A DNA stretch of 64,000 nucleotides from Pomphorhynchus laevis (lineage: Eukaryota; Acanthocephala; Palaeacanthocephala; Echinorhynchida; Pomphorhynchidae), in contig WNNJ02003692.1 in the NCBI GenBank assembly GCA_012934845.2, positions 1 to 64,000 of the forward strand. Reading direction: 5' to 3'. Shown in pieces: positions 10,440 to 21,862 of the stretch; position 1 is the stretch's first letter; each line of letters begins with the position of its first letter. A program made the position numbers and the translations under genes. The notes beneath the pieces are model-generated. The model saw nothing but the letters and a program-made list of their open reading frames with translations. It was not told where the DNA came from and did no database searches.

Positions 10440-13378
10440 TCGTCCACGATTGAGATGGCTTTGCTATATAAATGTTTTCTGAGAATTGTAAGATAAGACC
10501 CAATGCGCCTTATCGTAAAAAATACAAATGGCTCAAAGTTATATACTCGAACGTTCGAAGCGTTCTCAATAAGATGAATGAATTGAGAATCATAGCTATA
10601 TCTCATCATCCAAATATCATTGCCCTTAGTGAATCTTGGCTCTCTAACCTTGTTCTTGATAGCTTATTATCCATAGATGGATATAACCTGTTTCGTTGTG
10701 ATCGATATGGTCGAAGGGAAGGGGTGTAGTGCTATATTGTAGTTTAGGTATTTGTGCAGTGTGTTTGCAAACGATTAGTGATGCCAATGGGATTGAGGCT
10801 TTATACCTCGAATTGTGCCATGATCAGGTCAATTCCCTGTATGTGCTATTGTTCTATCGTCCTTCTTTGGCAAATAGCGATGATTTAATAGAACTTATTG
10901 AGCTCTGTGGTCAACAGAATAAATGCCTAATCATAGGATAACTGAATATTCCCTCAATAGATTGGGACTCATTTTCGTCTCCTAGTTACATTGCATCGGA
11001 CTCGGTTTTATTGAGTGTTCTACACAACAGTGTCTACATCAGCATGTAGTGAGGCAACTTGTTTCACTAGCCAGTCGTATGCACAGCTAGACGCGGTCTT
11101 GTCTTCGCTTTAGTCTGATATTGCTCACATAGATTATCTTTGTGGACTGGGGATGAGCGATCATTGTGTACTGTCCTTTTCATTTAAATGCGCAAACAAT
11201 GTAATGTCGGTCAGTCCCATGCAGGGTAAGCCTCTGAATTTCTGGAAGGCTGATTTCGACGCAATTATCTACAGATTGAATCTGGTTATATTGCCAGATC
11301 CGTTATATATGCGGAATTGACTAGGCTTGGTATGTTTTTGATAGCACACTCTATAACTTACTGATATTGCATTCTCCCAAGTTTAAAACACATAGGAAAG
11401 TTTGTCCTTGGTTTGACGGGCTTCTTCGGTATCACTCACGCGCACGTAAACATGTGTGGAATTCATTTCGTTGTGGACAACAATCTTATGAGTATTTCAA
11501 ACAAATTAGGAATAGATTTACCACTCTCAAGACGACGAAGCGTCGTCAGTTTGAGGAAAAACTGAGTTCTATGGATGACAATGCTCTATTCTCTTACATT
11601 GGCAAAATCAGGGGTTCGAATATTCCACTCGTATCGTTTAGGGATGATTTTTAAGGCGACGTCACGTGTAAAAGTAGCATGGCGAACTTATTTGTCCAGG
11701 AGTTCTCATCGGTTTTGCTCTTCGCGGACATTGCGTAGTTCTGAATTAGAAAAGGGTTCAGATGCATTTGACCGAACTAATCTGTCGTTTTTGTGCTGAA
11801 GATGTTGTAAAGCTTCTATGTAAATTGAAACTGAACATCGCTGCCGGTCTTTACGGACTTCCCTCAATTCTTTCGAATAAAGTTGCTCCTCAAATATATT
11901 TATGTTTTCTGTATGTTTCAGTGTTCTATTCTCCAATCTCGAATTCCTTCGCGTTGGAAGGAGTCCATTGTAGTTCCAGTGTATAAAATGACAGATCAAC
12001 AAGTGTGTAAGAACTTTCGCCCAGTAGCTTTGACATGTATTATTTGTAAGTTGCTTGAAAAGCTAAAAGTCGAAAACATATCTTCTGATTTGGAAAGCAA
12101 CGGTAAACTCACTGACTCACAACACAGTTTAAAACCAAATAGATCAACAATAAGTAACCTTTTGGTTATTTCCAACTCATAGCAGTCTTCATTAGATGGA
12201 CGAGTTCAATCTGATATACTTTTTGTAGATTTCTCTCATGCTTTTTATTCAGTTCCGCATGATCGCCTCATTCACGAATTGAGGTCACTTAGTGTTTGTC
12301 CTATGTATGTCGCCCGGATTGCAAATTACTTAAGTTTATGCTCTTTCGAAGTACGTGTAGGTGCAGATATGTCCACCTCATTCGCTATTCATTCTAGAGT
12401 TCCTCAGGGTGCTCATATCTCCCCACTTCTTTTTATTGTCTATATCAATGATCTCCCATATATAATTCGTTCTGATGTCGTTATGTATGCTGACGATGAT
12501 AAGATATGGCTGCGTATTGGAGATATGAGAGTCATTAAGATCCTTCAAGATGATCTGACATGTCTAGAAAAATGGTCAGGGGGAAATAGGTTGAGGGTTA
12601 ACCCCTCTAAATGTGCGCATATGTCCATTGGTTCTTCACTAAACTCATCGTATCAGATAGGTTCGATTCAGATAGGCCGAGTAGGTGAATTCAAGGATCT
12701 TTGTGTGATAATGACCAGTAGCTTAAAAACTAATGTCCACACTATATATTTGTAATCGAGGGTATCGTATTTTATGGATGTTTTTCAAGTCTTTTGATTG
12801 GATAAGTCCATCAATGTTCAAGCGACTATTTTGCTCTTATATTCTACACACCCTTACGGTTTACCTGTAACTTATCCACAGACTTTAAGGGAATCCCGTG
12901 ACATTGAGAACTTGTTATGTACAGGGTCACGAATGATTTCGAATTTCTTCAATTTGAGATATACTGAACGTTTGACATCTCTACGTGTCGGCACATTAAA
13001 ATATCGCGAATCGGCCATTGATTTATCAACTGCAGTAAAAATCGTTTTTGATGGCTTTTATGGTCTCTCTAGCTTATTATCCGTGAATGATTATCGAAAA
13101 ACTCATGGGCATGTGTGGAAATTAATAAAACCAACTACAAGAATTCCTGTCCACCATCGATTCGCAACCAGAGTAATTATGGCTGGAATGCACTAAAGTG
13201 CCTTGATATCTCTAGTAGTATATATAGTGATGCTATCAAGAAAGCCATCGAAGCTGAGAGAAGGAATTTGGTACTGCGATTATTTTTTTCGTTGATTTTT
13301 TTTATTATTTTATCATGTTTTGTAAGCGACACCAGCTTGTAGCTCATTTGCTTCTGTTTGTTATAATAAAAAAATTAT
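10440..13378 (+). mobile_element. LINE family B, ORF2 nearly whole (CR1-like)
   Basis: The plus strand encodes endonuclease then RT. EN block: IYSNVRSVLNKMNELRIIAI and ALSESWLSN (ES-W motif), DGYNLFRCDRYGR, and GMSDHCVLSF (SDH motif) near 11150. RT blocks: FRPVALTCIICKLLEKL (about 12020), FSHAFYSVPHDRLI (12235), RVPQGAHISPLLFIVYINDL (12400) and VMYADDDKIW (about 12480; YADD intact), NPSKCAHMSIGSS (12600). C-terminal core: IENLLCTGSRMISNFFNLRY (about 12905). Several stops and frame changes. No ORF1 is attached. The tail reads GTAAGC-GACACCAGCTTGTA-GC, then TCATTTGC. Confidence 0.85.
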
Positions 13379-13440
13379 TTTAACGTGGCAAATGCGTGCC
13401 AGCGCACGCTTACATGACCACAACAAAACAAAACTGCGAA

Positions 13441-16400
13441 TCAGGTGTCGAGAAGGTGTGAACGAATAAGGGGTTTGAATGTGATCAAGGAGGAAGCGCG
13501 GCGGACGTCGATAGGAAGTTGATTCCAGGCAAGTGAGGCGGCAACGAGGAAGGATCGGAGACCGTAGTTGTTGGAGTAATTAGGAACGTGGAGTAAGAGG
13601 GTATAGCGAGAACGCAGCGATAGCGAGGTATGGCGAGTGTCGTCTAAGAAAGGAAGATTGATGAACGATGGCGAGCCGACAGCGATGAGACGAAAAGTAA
13701 CGAGAAGAAGAAAGAGTTTGATGCGGATGTGGATAATGGGCCAGGAGAGTTGGGCAAAATATGTGGATGTGTGGTCGAAGCGACGGAGACGAAAGAGCAC
13801 TCGAACGGCGGTGTTGATTATTCGTTGTAGGGGTAGGATGATGGATTTTGGAGAATTGGCGAAAAGGCTAAGGCATTAATCGATTTTAGGGAAAAGAAGC
13901 GATGAAAGAAGAGACATACAAGAACGGAAGTCGATAAGGGGGCGGATACGACGGATGTCACGGAGAATTAAGTTAGATGAGCGGACCTTGTCACGGACGA
14001 AGGGCTTAAGGGAAAGGTGATCATCGAAATGGAAGCCTAAGAAAGTGAGATTATGTACTATGGGGATGATCGATGAGGCAAAATATACAGTGGGAGCAGA
14101 TATGTTTGGTTTACGGAGGAGGATCCACATAATTTTGGACTTTTCGGGGTTTAGAAGGAGATGGAGATTGGAGATACATTTGTAGATAGAAGAAAGACAG
14201 TAGGAGGCAGAAATGCCGATATCGTGTATGCGATGTGCGGGTGCATGAGCATAGATTAGAATGTCATCGGCGTATTGCATGACGTTAAAGGAGTAAGGTT
14301 TGATAAACGGAGAGAGATCGACAAGCATAAGAGAGAAAAGCAGGGGAGCTAGGACTGAACCTTGTGGGACCCGGCAAAAATAGAGATAAGAGGATGATGA
14401 ATTAGAACAGACGCGAAAGGAACGGCCGGATAGATATGAGGCAAACCGTGCTACGGAGAAAGAAGAAAAGCCGTAATCATACCGAAGGCGAGTAAGGAAA
14501 ACGGAGTGGTCGACAATGTCAAACGAGGAGGAGAGGTCGACGGAGATGATAACACTATATAGAGCCTTGTCTCGAGAAATAAGTAAGTCGTTGTACACTT
14601 TTATGCATGCGATTTCTGTCGAGTGATTAGAGCGGGAAGCTGATTGGAAAAGAGGTAAAGATTGGATGAGGAGAGATAAGCGTTGATCTGTATTAAGATT
14701 AGGCGTTTTAAGAGCTTAGAAAAAGTAGGGAGTAGTGAAATGGGGCGATAGCTAGAAGGAAGAGAGATGTCGAGCGATTGTTTATTTAGGAGGGGACGAA
14801 AGATTGCCGATTTCCAGTGTGAAGGGAATATACGACTGCGGATGGACGAGTTAAACAAGGTTGTGAGAAAAGGGGATATCGATGAGCATATGGATTAAAG
14901 TATGTAGTTAGGCAGGGGATCGGTAGGTGAGACAAGGAGAATATGAAAGAGTTCTGGGAGGATGAGGCTATGCGGGGCAGAGTGGGATAGGATGGAGACG
15001 GGGTTGTGAGAGAGCAACTTGGATACTTTGGTCTGGAGAAATGACAAATAATCATGGGGATTGACATTGCAAGGCGAAGAGGAGCGAGCAAGGATTGAGT
15101 TTAAATTATGCCGGAGAGTCTTAGAGTTGAATGAAGTTTCGATTTTATGTTGTTAGAAGGAGTTGCATTTGGTAAGTAGTAGAGAAATGAGACCGACGAA
15201 GAGCAAGATAGAAATAACGGAAAGACGGAGTGATCGAGCGGAAATCACGTCTGAGAGAGCGGTGATAGACTCGAAAAGCATGGCGGAGTCGACGCTTTGA
15301 GAGTAGGCATTGGATGTCAAAACATGGGGCACGGTGCAAGCGACGGTGTGGATGAGAATTGAAGGGCAAGAGAATATCGAGAGTGGATGTGAGTTCAGAG
15401 TCGAAAAGAAAGGCGAGATCGTGAAGAGATGAATATGTTATTGTGGGTAATGATAGAGACGATTTGAGCAAGGCAGAGCGGAGAAGGGAGAGGTCAAGAT
15501 TTCTCCAAGGGCGACGTAGGGTTGTAGGTGTGTGAGGATGGGTGTGGTTGCGAGTGAGATCAAGGGTGATAAGAAAATGATCGTATAGACCAGCACCAGA
15601 GATGGACAGTGAGGTGTATGCAGCAAAATGATCGGGGACAGTGATGATGTCGAGTGCCCCACCAAGTATGTGTGGGGGCAGTGGAGATTAGTTCTAATTG
15701 TAGTTGGATAGAATGTTCCTAAACGGATGGAATCTGTGGAAGAGGGGCGGTCTAGGCGGATGTTGAAGTCGCCAAGAATGAGTGAAGGGATTGAGTACAA
15801 AGAACAATGAAAAGGAGGTCAGCGAGTTCGGTAAAAAATAAGGCTGTAGGAGCTGATGAACCAGGACTGTATACAATGGCGAGATCTAGAGTAATCGGGT
15901 TAGAATAACGACAAGTGAGCAATTCAAAAGAGCCATGACTGAAAAGGGGATTGATTTTGCGAAGAGACGTGGGGTGACGCGCGAATGCGACGATGCCGCC
16001 ATGATTAGAGAATTTGAAGGGCATGAGCTGAGGGGTCGGGCGGATTCGACTAGGAAGCAACCGGCAGAGAACATACGGCGAATGGAAAGGTCGTCGGAAT
16101 CTGAGTGCCAGGATTCGGTGAGGCAGAAGAGATCGATGGATTGTTTGGTGAATAGGTTGAGGATAAGATCGGATTTATTGAGAATAGATCTAGTGTTGAG
16201 GAGACTGAGGCGGAAAGCGTGTGCTGTGGCGAAAAAGTCTAGTGGAGAAGACACATAGGAGAGATGGAGCGCCATCGAATTTTTGGACGGGTGTGGACAA
16301 CTTGAAAATTTCCGTGTGTTTCGGATGGAGAGTGATATTTCGCTGTTTTCCTCGCGACGGCGTTTTTCGATGCGGGCTGAAGAGATTTGAGCGATTTCAG

Positions 16401-16443
16401 AAGGGGCGCGATCGGGGAAAATTCGAGTGGTTGAAGATGACAT
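13441..16443 (-). pseudogene. LINE C2 ORF2: APE endonuclease + reverse transcriptase
   Basis: Endonuclease: SLLNTRSILNKSDLILNLFT and LFCLTESWHSDSDD (about 16100-16220), LILGDFNIRLDRPSS (about 15740-15785). RT: SSYRPISLLPTFSKLLKRLI (14700-14760), DLSSSFDIVDHSVFLTRL (about 14500), RVPQGSVLAPLLFSL (about 14350-14380), MQYADDILIYAHA (YADD at 14263-14274), NPEKSKIMW (about 14140) and LTFLGFHFDDHLSLKPFVRD (about 14010). The C-terminal core reads FPKIDYCLSLFVNS and INSAVRVLFRLRRFDHTS, the CR1/L2 hallmark. At least three frame changes interrupt EN and linker, so it is probably inactive, but the RT motifs are intact. It would copy the LINE RNA by target-primed reverse transcription. Confidence 0.85.
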
Positions 16444-16559
16444 GAGTTTGAATCGTTGAGAGAGGACAGAAGACGCGTGAGAGCGATGCTTGAAAACAAT
16501 TTTTAGGAGAGGGGCTGGGAAGGATTAGATTGAGAAGATTTGTTTAGACGGATGAATGC

Positions 16560-17260
16560 GACAGGAGAAATGTCCTTGAAAAAGGATGGTTTATCCGCAG
16601 GAACAATAGACGAGAGGATGGATCTGAAGGCGGAAACATCGTGGTCCAGACGTGCTTGTGGAGATAAGGAGTTAGAAGGCGTGATATTAGTGACAATGAC
16701 GCAACGATCGCGAGAAGCAAAGCGCTTCGTAAAGGAGGACGACTGACGTTAGTAGGTGAGATTACGATAGAAGAGCTGGCAGTTGATGATTTGGAAGGAT
16801 TTGGTTTGACGACGGGAGACATAGAGGATAATGATAATAAAAAGGGTGGCAGGCGATGTGAGGAAAGGTTATGAGTGGAAGGATAGTGGAGGTTGGTGGA
16901 GGTGATTTTGATTGATGGATGCAAGTTATTGAGAAACAAGACGGGAAGGACGGGACGTGGGGTGTCGGGGAGTGAAGATGACATGGACTGGGAAGTTTAT
17001 ATGGTGGCAGGGTCGGTGGGTGGAGAAAAGACATTAGAAACGACGGGGGTAGTTTGAGTTGACGTTTTGGATGTTGATATGTGCTTATTGGAAAGGTTGC
17101 AGATTAGTTTGTTGGCACAAAAACCACATACGAAGTGTTCTTTAGCCTTATTCTTGTCGCAGGTGATTGTTGTCCAGACGCTGCAGTCGTGTATCGAGCA
17201 CTGTACTTGCAGTTGTCCATAGTTGGTGTCGGTCTTAGTTGTTTTCTTACGTCCTCCCAT
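16560..17260 (-). pseudogene. LINE C2 ORF1: four-Cys finger + start of RRM-like domain
   Basis: It begins MGGRKKTTKT at 17260. The finger C21-x4-C26 ... C45-x2-C48 (CSIHDCSVWTTI, FVCGFC) is followed by a Ser/Thr/Pro-rich linker with frame changes. The RRM-like start RDRCVIVTNITPSNS lies near 16690-16720, and FRSILSSIVPADKP near 16600. The second half of the RRM (RLGK...KPRLLKVVF in the 61.4-kb copy) was not found. Expected role: nucleic-acid binding in the LINE particle. Confidence 0.75.
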
Positions 17261-17265
17261 AAACG

Positions 17266-17356
17266 ATGGTTGCCGTCGATGGTTGTCGTCGATTGTTGTC
17301 GTCGATGGTTGTCGTCGATGGTTGTCGTCGATGGTTGTCGTCGATGGTTGTCGTTG
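17266..17356. repeat. 13-bp minisatellite at the 5' end of LINE C2
   Basis: About seven tandem copies of GATGGTTGTCGTC with few changes, immediately 5' of the ORF1 start in element sense. It sits where LINE 5' UTR monomers sit in some families, so it may be part of the element promoter. A duplicated TTGTAAGATGT-TGTAAT word lies just beyond (17356-17400). Confidence 0.85.
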
Positions 17357-17404
17357 TAAGATGTTTGTAATGTATGTTATTTTATTGTAAGATGTTCGTA
17401 ATCA

Positions 17405-17945
17405 AGAAAATTTTTATTTCATAATATCATTTCATAATATCATTTTATAATATCATTTTCATAATATTATTTTAATAATAATAAAACTACTTTTAATTTA
17501 TGTCGTAAAGATGACATTTAAATTTACAAGAAACATATTTTTGAATGGTCATTCATACATACCATATAATATAAAATATAATACATTAAATAATGAAATT
17601 TTAAGAATTGAAACAATTTGTAACGATATTGGTATTTTTCAAAATCATTAAAATAATTTAATAGATGCATATTTTAAACTAGGATACATATTATAAATAG
17701 TAAAATATATAAATTATAGGCAAATTTTTATGGATGGGTAATTATTGGTATATTATAATTGTATACTAAAAAATCAGCGACGCAATAATCGAAGAGTTCA
17801 TCTTACAAGAGAGATGCAAATTTTTTTTCATTTTTTATTTATCAAGCAGCAAGAAATTTCATGCTGAAAGTTCTTACCAGATGGGTCTTGCCAGAAGTCA
17901 TATGCATGGGTTACAAGATAATCTATAAATAACGACGTGCATTTG
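17405..17945. other. AT-rich spacer with a repeat R fragment
   Basis: No gene is seen. The part 17555-17745 is an inverted, diverged copy of 20850-21085 (shared words: ACCATATAATATAAAATATA and AATTTTTATGGATG). The two copies flank LINE C3. Confidence 0.65.
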
Positions 17946-20177
17946 TTAAAAAGATTTATTTAAAGATGGCAAATGCGTGCCAGCGCACGCTTACATGAAC
18001 ACAACAAAACAAAAATGTAAATCATATGTCGAGAAGGTGTGAACGAAGGAGGTGTTTGAATGTGATCAAGGAGGAAGCGCGGCGGACGTCGATAGGAAGT
18101 TGATTCCAGGCAAGTGAGGCGGCGACGAGGAAGGATCGGAGACCATAGTTGTTGAAGTAATTGGGAACGTGGAGTAAGAGGGTATAGCGAGAACGCAGCG
18201 ATAGCGAGGTATGGTGAGTGTCGTCTAAGAAAGGAAGGTTGATGAACGATAGGGAGTCGGCAGCGATGAGACGAAAAGTTACGAGAAGCCGAAGTTTGAT
18301 GCGGATGTGGATGGTTGGCCAGGAGAGTTGGGCAAGATATGTGGATGTGTGGTCGAAGCGACGGAGACGAAAGAGCACTCGAACGGCGGAGTTGATTATG
18401 AGTTGTAGGGGAAGGATTATGAATTTTGAAGAATTGATGAAAAGGCTAAGGCAATAATTGATTTTAGAGAAAAGAAGCGATAAAAGAAGAGACATACAAG
18501 AACGGAAGTCGATAAGGGGGCGGAAACGGCGGATGTCACGGAGAATTAAGTTAGACGAGCGGACCTTGTCACGGACGAAGGGTTTAAGGGAAAGGTTATC
18601 ATCGAAATGGAAGCCTAAGAAAGTGAGATTATGTACTATGGGGATGATCGATGAGGCAAAAGATAGTGGGAGGAGGTATGTTTGGTATACGGGGGAGGAT
18701 CCACATTATTTTAGACTTGTCGGGGTTTAGGATGAGATGGAGATTGGAGAGACGTTCGTAGATAGAAGAAAGACAGTTGCAGCAGAAATGCCGATCTCGT
18801 GTATGCGATGTGCGGGTGCATGAGCATAGATGAGGATTTCATCGGCGTATTGCATGACGTTAAAGGAGAAAGGTCCGATAAACGGAGAGAGATCGCCACG
18901 CATAAGAGAGAAAAGCAGGGGAGCTAGGACTGAACCTTGTGGGACCCGGCAAAAATAGAGATAAGAGGATGATGAATTAGAACAGACGCGAAAGGAACGG
19001 CCGGATAGATATGAGGCAAACCGTGCTACGGAGAAAGAAGAAAAGCCGTAATCATAACAAAGTCTAGAAAGGAGGACGGAGTGGTTGACAATGTCGAAGG
19101 CGGAGGAGAGGTCGAGGGAGATGATAACACTATATAGATCCTTGCCTCGAGAAATAAGTAAGTCGTTGTAAACTTTCACGCAGGCGATTTCTGTGGAGTG
19201 ATTAGAGCGGAAAGCGGATTGGAAAAGAGGTAAAGATTGGATGAGGAGAGATAAGCGTTGATCTGTATTAAGATTAGGCGTTTTAAGAGCATAGAAAAAG
19301 TAGGGAGTAGTGAAATGGGGCGATAGCTAGAAGGAAGAGAGATGTCGAGCGATTGTTTATTTAGGAGGGGACGAAAGATTGCCGATTTCCAGTGTGAAGG
19401 GAATATACGACTGCGGATGGACGAGTTAAACAAGGTTGTGAGAAAAGGGGATATCGATGAGCATATGGATTAAAGTATGTAGTTAGGCAGAGGATCGGCA
19501 GGTGTGGTTTTGTTGGGCAAGGACATGAGAACAGATGATACTTCGGTAGGTGAGACAAGGAGAATATGAAAGAGTTCTGGGAGGATGAGGCTATGCGGGG
19601 CAGAGTGGGATAGGATGGAGACGGGGTTGTGAGAGAGCAACTTGGATACTTTGGTCTGGAGAAATGACAAATAATCATGGGGATTGACGTTGCAAGGCGA
19701 AGAGGAGCGAGCAAGGATTGAGTTTAAAGTATGCCGGAGAGTCTTAGAGTTGAATGAAGTTTCGATTTTATGCTGTTAGAAGGAGTTGCATTTGGTAAGT
19801 AGTAGAGAAATGAGACCGGGGAAGAGCAAGATAGAAATAACGGAAAGACGGAGTGATCGAGCGGAAATCACGTCTGAGAGAGCGGTGATAGACTCGAAAA
19901 GCATGGCGGAGTCGACGCTTTGAGAGTAGGCATTGGATGTCAAAACATGGGGCACGGTGCAAGCGACGGTGTGGATGAGAATTGAAGGGCAAGAGAATAT
20001 CGAGAGTGGATGTGAGTTCAGAGTCGAAAAGAAAGGCGAGATCGTGAAGAGATGAATATGTTATTGTGGGTAATGATAGAGACGATTTGAGCAAGGCAGA
20101 GCGGAGAAGGGAGAGGTCAAGATTTCTCCAAGGGCGACTTAGGGTTGTAGGTGTGTGAGGAGGGTCATATGAAACGA

Positions 20178-20209
20178 CCTCACTGTCCATCCAGAGATGG
20201 ACAGTGAGG
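20178..20209. repeat. Perfect hairpin created within LINE C3
   Basis: Arms CCTCACTGTCCATC and GATGGACAGTGAGG (14 bp each, no mismatch) with a 4-nt loop. Copy C2 has only the right arm at the corresponding place (about 15600-15615), so the left arm is new and replaced about 50 bp of older sequence. Confidence 0.85.
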
Positions 20210-20284
20210 TGTATGCAGCAAAATGATCGGGGACAGCGATGATGTCGAGTGCCCCACCAAGTATGTGTGGGGGCAGTGGAGATG

Positions 20285-20395
20285 AGTTTGTAGTTATAGT
20301 GGGATAGAATGTTGATGAACTGGCTGGACTTAGTGGAAGAGGGACGGTCGAGATCTGGGCGGATAGAATGTTGATGAACTGGGCGGACTCGGTGT
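20285..20395. repeat. Short direct duplication at the 5' edge of LINE C3
   Basis: The phrase GGATAGAATGTTGATGAACT plus GGGCGGACTYRGTG occurs twice about 60 bp apart. The duplication is at the truncation point of the element. Confidence 0.7.
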
Positions 20396-20409
20396 AAAAG
20401 GGTTAAGAT

Positions 20410-21090
20410 CTTTTGGTGTAAGACAAATAGGCAAATAATTTGTAATTTTTCTTCAAAATGCTTATGAAAGGATTATCGAGATTTTTGTGATATTTCTAAA
20501 TATCTATAATCAAATCAGCTAACTGAGTCGACGTATTTAATATAATTATAAAATAAACAAAACATAATAATGCTAAATCAAAATTTAATAATTAAATAAT
20601 AAAATTAATAATTGTTTTTAGATTTTCTATAATTTAAATCAAGTTAAAACAAAAATTTGAAATTTAAAATAAAAGTCATTTTTATGAATTGACTAATAAA
20701 TAACAGACGATGTACCAGTCAGGTTTCAGCCCCTAACTCCTCAACCGAACATAGCAACGGGCCAAATACGTGTTAAGGACGTATTTCCTCTGATAAAACT
20801 ATCTAGTATCTTATTCTAATACAAAGTATATTATTTATTATTCATCCATAAAAATTTGCCACTTAAGAGTTTAAATTTATTCTTTATATTATTGTGTTGA
20901 TTTATATATTTTACTATTTTCTGCTTGATGTTATTTTTATAGTAACCGAGTTTAAAATATGCATCTACTAAATTATTTAAATGATTTTGAAGAAAGCCAA
21001 TATCGTTACAAATTGTTGCAATTCTTAAAATTTCATTATTTAATGTATTATATTTTATATTATATGGTATGCATGAAAGAAGACTTTCAC
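20410..21090. repeat. Dispersed AT-rich repeats S (20535-20720) and R (20812-21090)
   Basis: Repeat S, inverted, matches 49745-49960 (shared words: GTCTGTTATTTATTAGTCAA, AACTTGATTTAAATTAT, ATTTAGCATTATT). Repeat R matches 17555-17745 in inverted orientation, and its outer edges match 9147-9181, 42872-42912 and 62591-62640. Neither carries coding sequence. Their class is unknown. Confidence 0.6.
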
Positions 21091-21094
21091 GATA

Positions 21095-21290
21095 CGAGGA
21101 TATTCTAAACTTTTGCGCCTACCAACTCTAAGAGACTACAAACACATAGGGAATTTGCAACCTTAAATTCACCTGGGTGAAATAGATCCGCCAACATAGA
21201 GCGAATAGCTTCTATATCATGATTCAATCGATCTTGAACGTCTTCAGAAGCGGACTATGGTATACCTGATACCATCAATTATGTATATAT
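21095..21290 (-). mobile_element. LINE ORF1 RRM-like fragment
   Basis: The minus strand reads DIEAIRSMLADLFHPGEF then VANSLCVCSLLELVG, aligning with DVVSIRKVFSDIFVQGED ... NVKSLFRLG of the intact ORF1 at 61.4 kb. About 200 bp remain. Confidence 0.6.
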
Positions 21291-21713
21291 TAAATCATTT
21301 AAATTATTTTGAATAATTGCAAAACTCGATTTGTTGATTTCTGAAGACTAGAAAGTCAGAATGACCAAGTTTTGCTCCACTTCTAAATATCACAAATGTA
21401 GTCTGAATGATAGTATCAAGTGAATTTAAATCATATTAAGAAACTAAGGAATTACAGACTTAATATTTAAATTACTTATTTAAATTACTTATTTTACTTG
21501 TTTCTTATTTAAGAAACATATCAATCACATATTAAACATATTAATCACATGCATACAATATTGCTGAAAAAATATACTGATTATGGGGAAAACCGTTTTG
21601 TTTTTCAGACAATATCACTTCGGAATATTTATAAAGACTACTGGCAAGCAGCAAATGGTAATAATGGATATACTTTAATAGTATTTCATTTAAGTATGAT
21701 TTAAATTAATTAA

Positions 21714-21862
21714 TTAGCATATCTCTACGCCAATCAACTTCCCTGCCGTGCTTCAAACGCCAAATCCGATCCCATTTAAACAATTTATCTGCTTGACTTT
21801 TTCATTTTTTGTGGACTTGTAAGCGTGCAGCTTGTACGCATTTGCCACGTTAAATAAATTTG
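21714..21862 (+). mobile_element. LINE family D, 3' end only
   Basis: About 145 bp nearly identical to 38240-38393. The tail is GTAAGC-GTGCAGCTTGTAC-GCATTTGCCAC, then TTAAATAAATTTGTATTATT. It is strongly 5'-truncated. Confidence 0.85.

Larger units (their letters stand above)
13379..17400 (-). mobile_element. LINE family C, nearly full-length copy (C2; CR1/L2-like)
   Basis: On the minus strand, from right to left: a 5' minisatellite, ORF1, ORF2 (EN, RT, C-terminal core) and a 3' tail with hairpin GCGTGC-GCTG-GCACGC followed by ATTTGCCAC. It is the most complete element in the window. Compared with copy C3 it lacks about 48 bp near 14920, in the linker before the RT. It has a handful of frame changes in EN and linker, while the RT block (13876-14598) is one open frame. 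The sense strand is strongly pyrimidine-rich compared with the AT-rich flanks. Confidence 0.9.
17950..20400 (-). mobile_element. LINE family C, 5'-truncated copy (C3)
   Basis: The minus strand carries ORF2 from the linker through the C-terminal core, with no EN and no ORF1. Blocks: SLPTITYSSLHDLAFLFDSE (about 20050), FPSHWKSAIFRPLLNKQSLD (19370), SSAFDIVNHSVLLSRL (19100), RVPQGSVLAPLLFSL (18920) and QYADEILIYAHA (about 18850; YADD reads YADE here). The C-terminal core 18022-18495 is open. It looks roughly 95% identical to C2 over the tail by eye, so both inserted recently relative to LINE A. The 3' tail is GCGTGC-GCTG-GCACGC then ATTTGCCATC. Confidence 0.9.

Noticed and set aside
13637-13879. 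A conserved 80-codon open frame (MSSKKGRLMNDGE...) recurring at 13637, 18218, 35411, 40093 and 60514
   Set aside because: It is always antisense to the LINE C C-terminal core and exists because the sense strand is pyrimidine-rich and so lacks antisense stops. Its conservation follows from the LINE copies, not from coding.
16221-16746. Plus-strand open frames opposite LINE C2 ORF1/EN
   Set aside because: Antisense shadows of the element; composition explains them.
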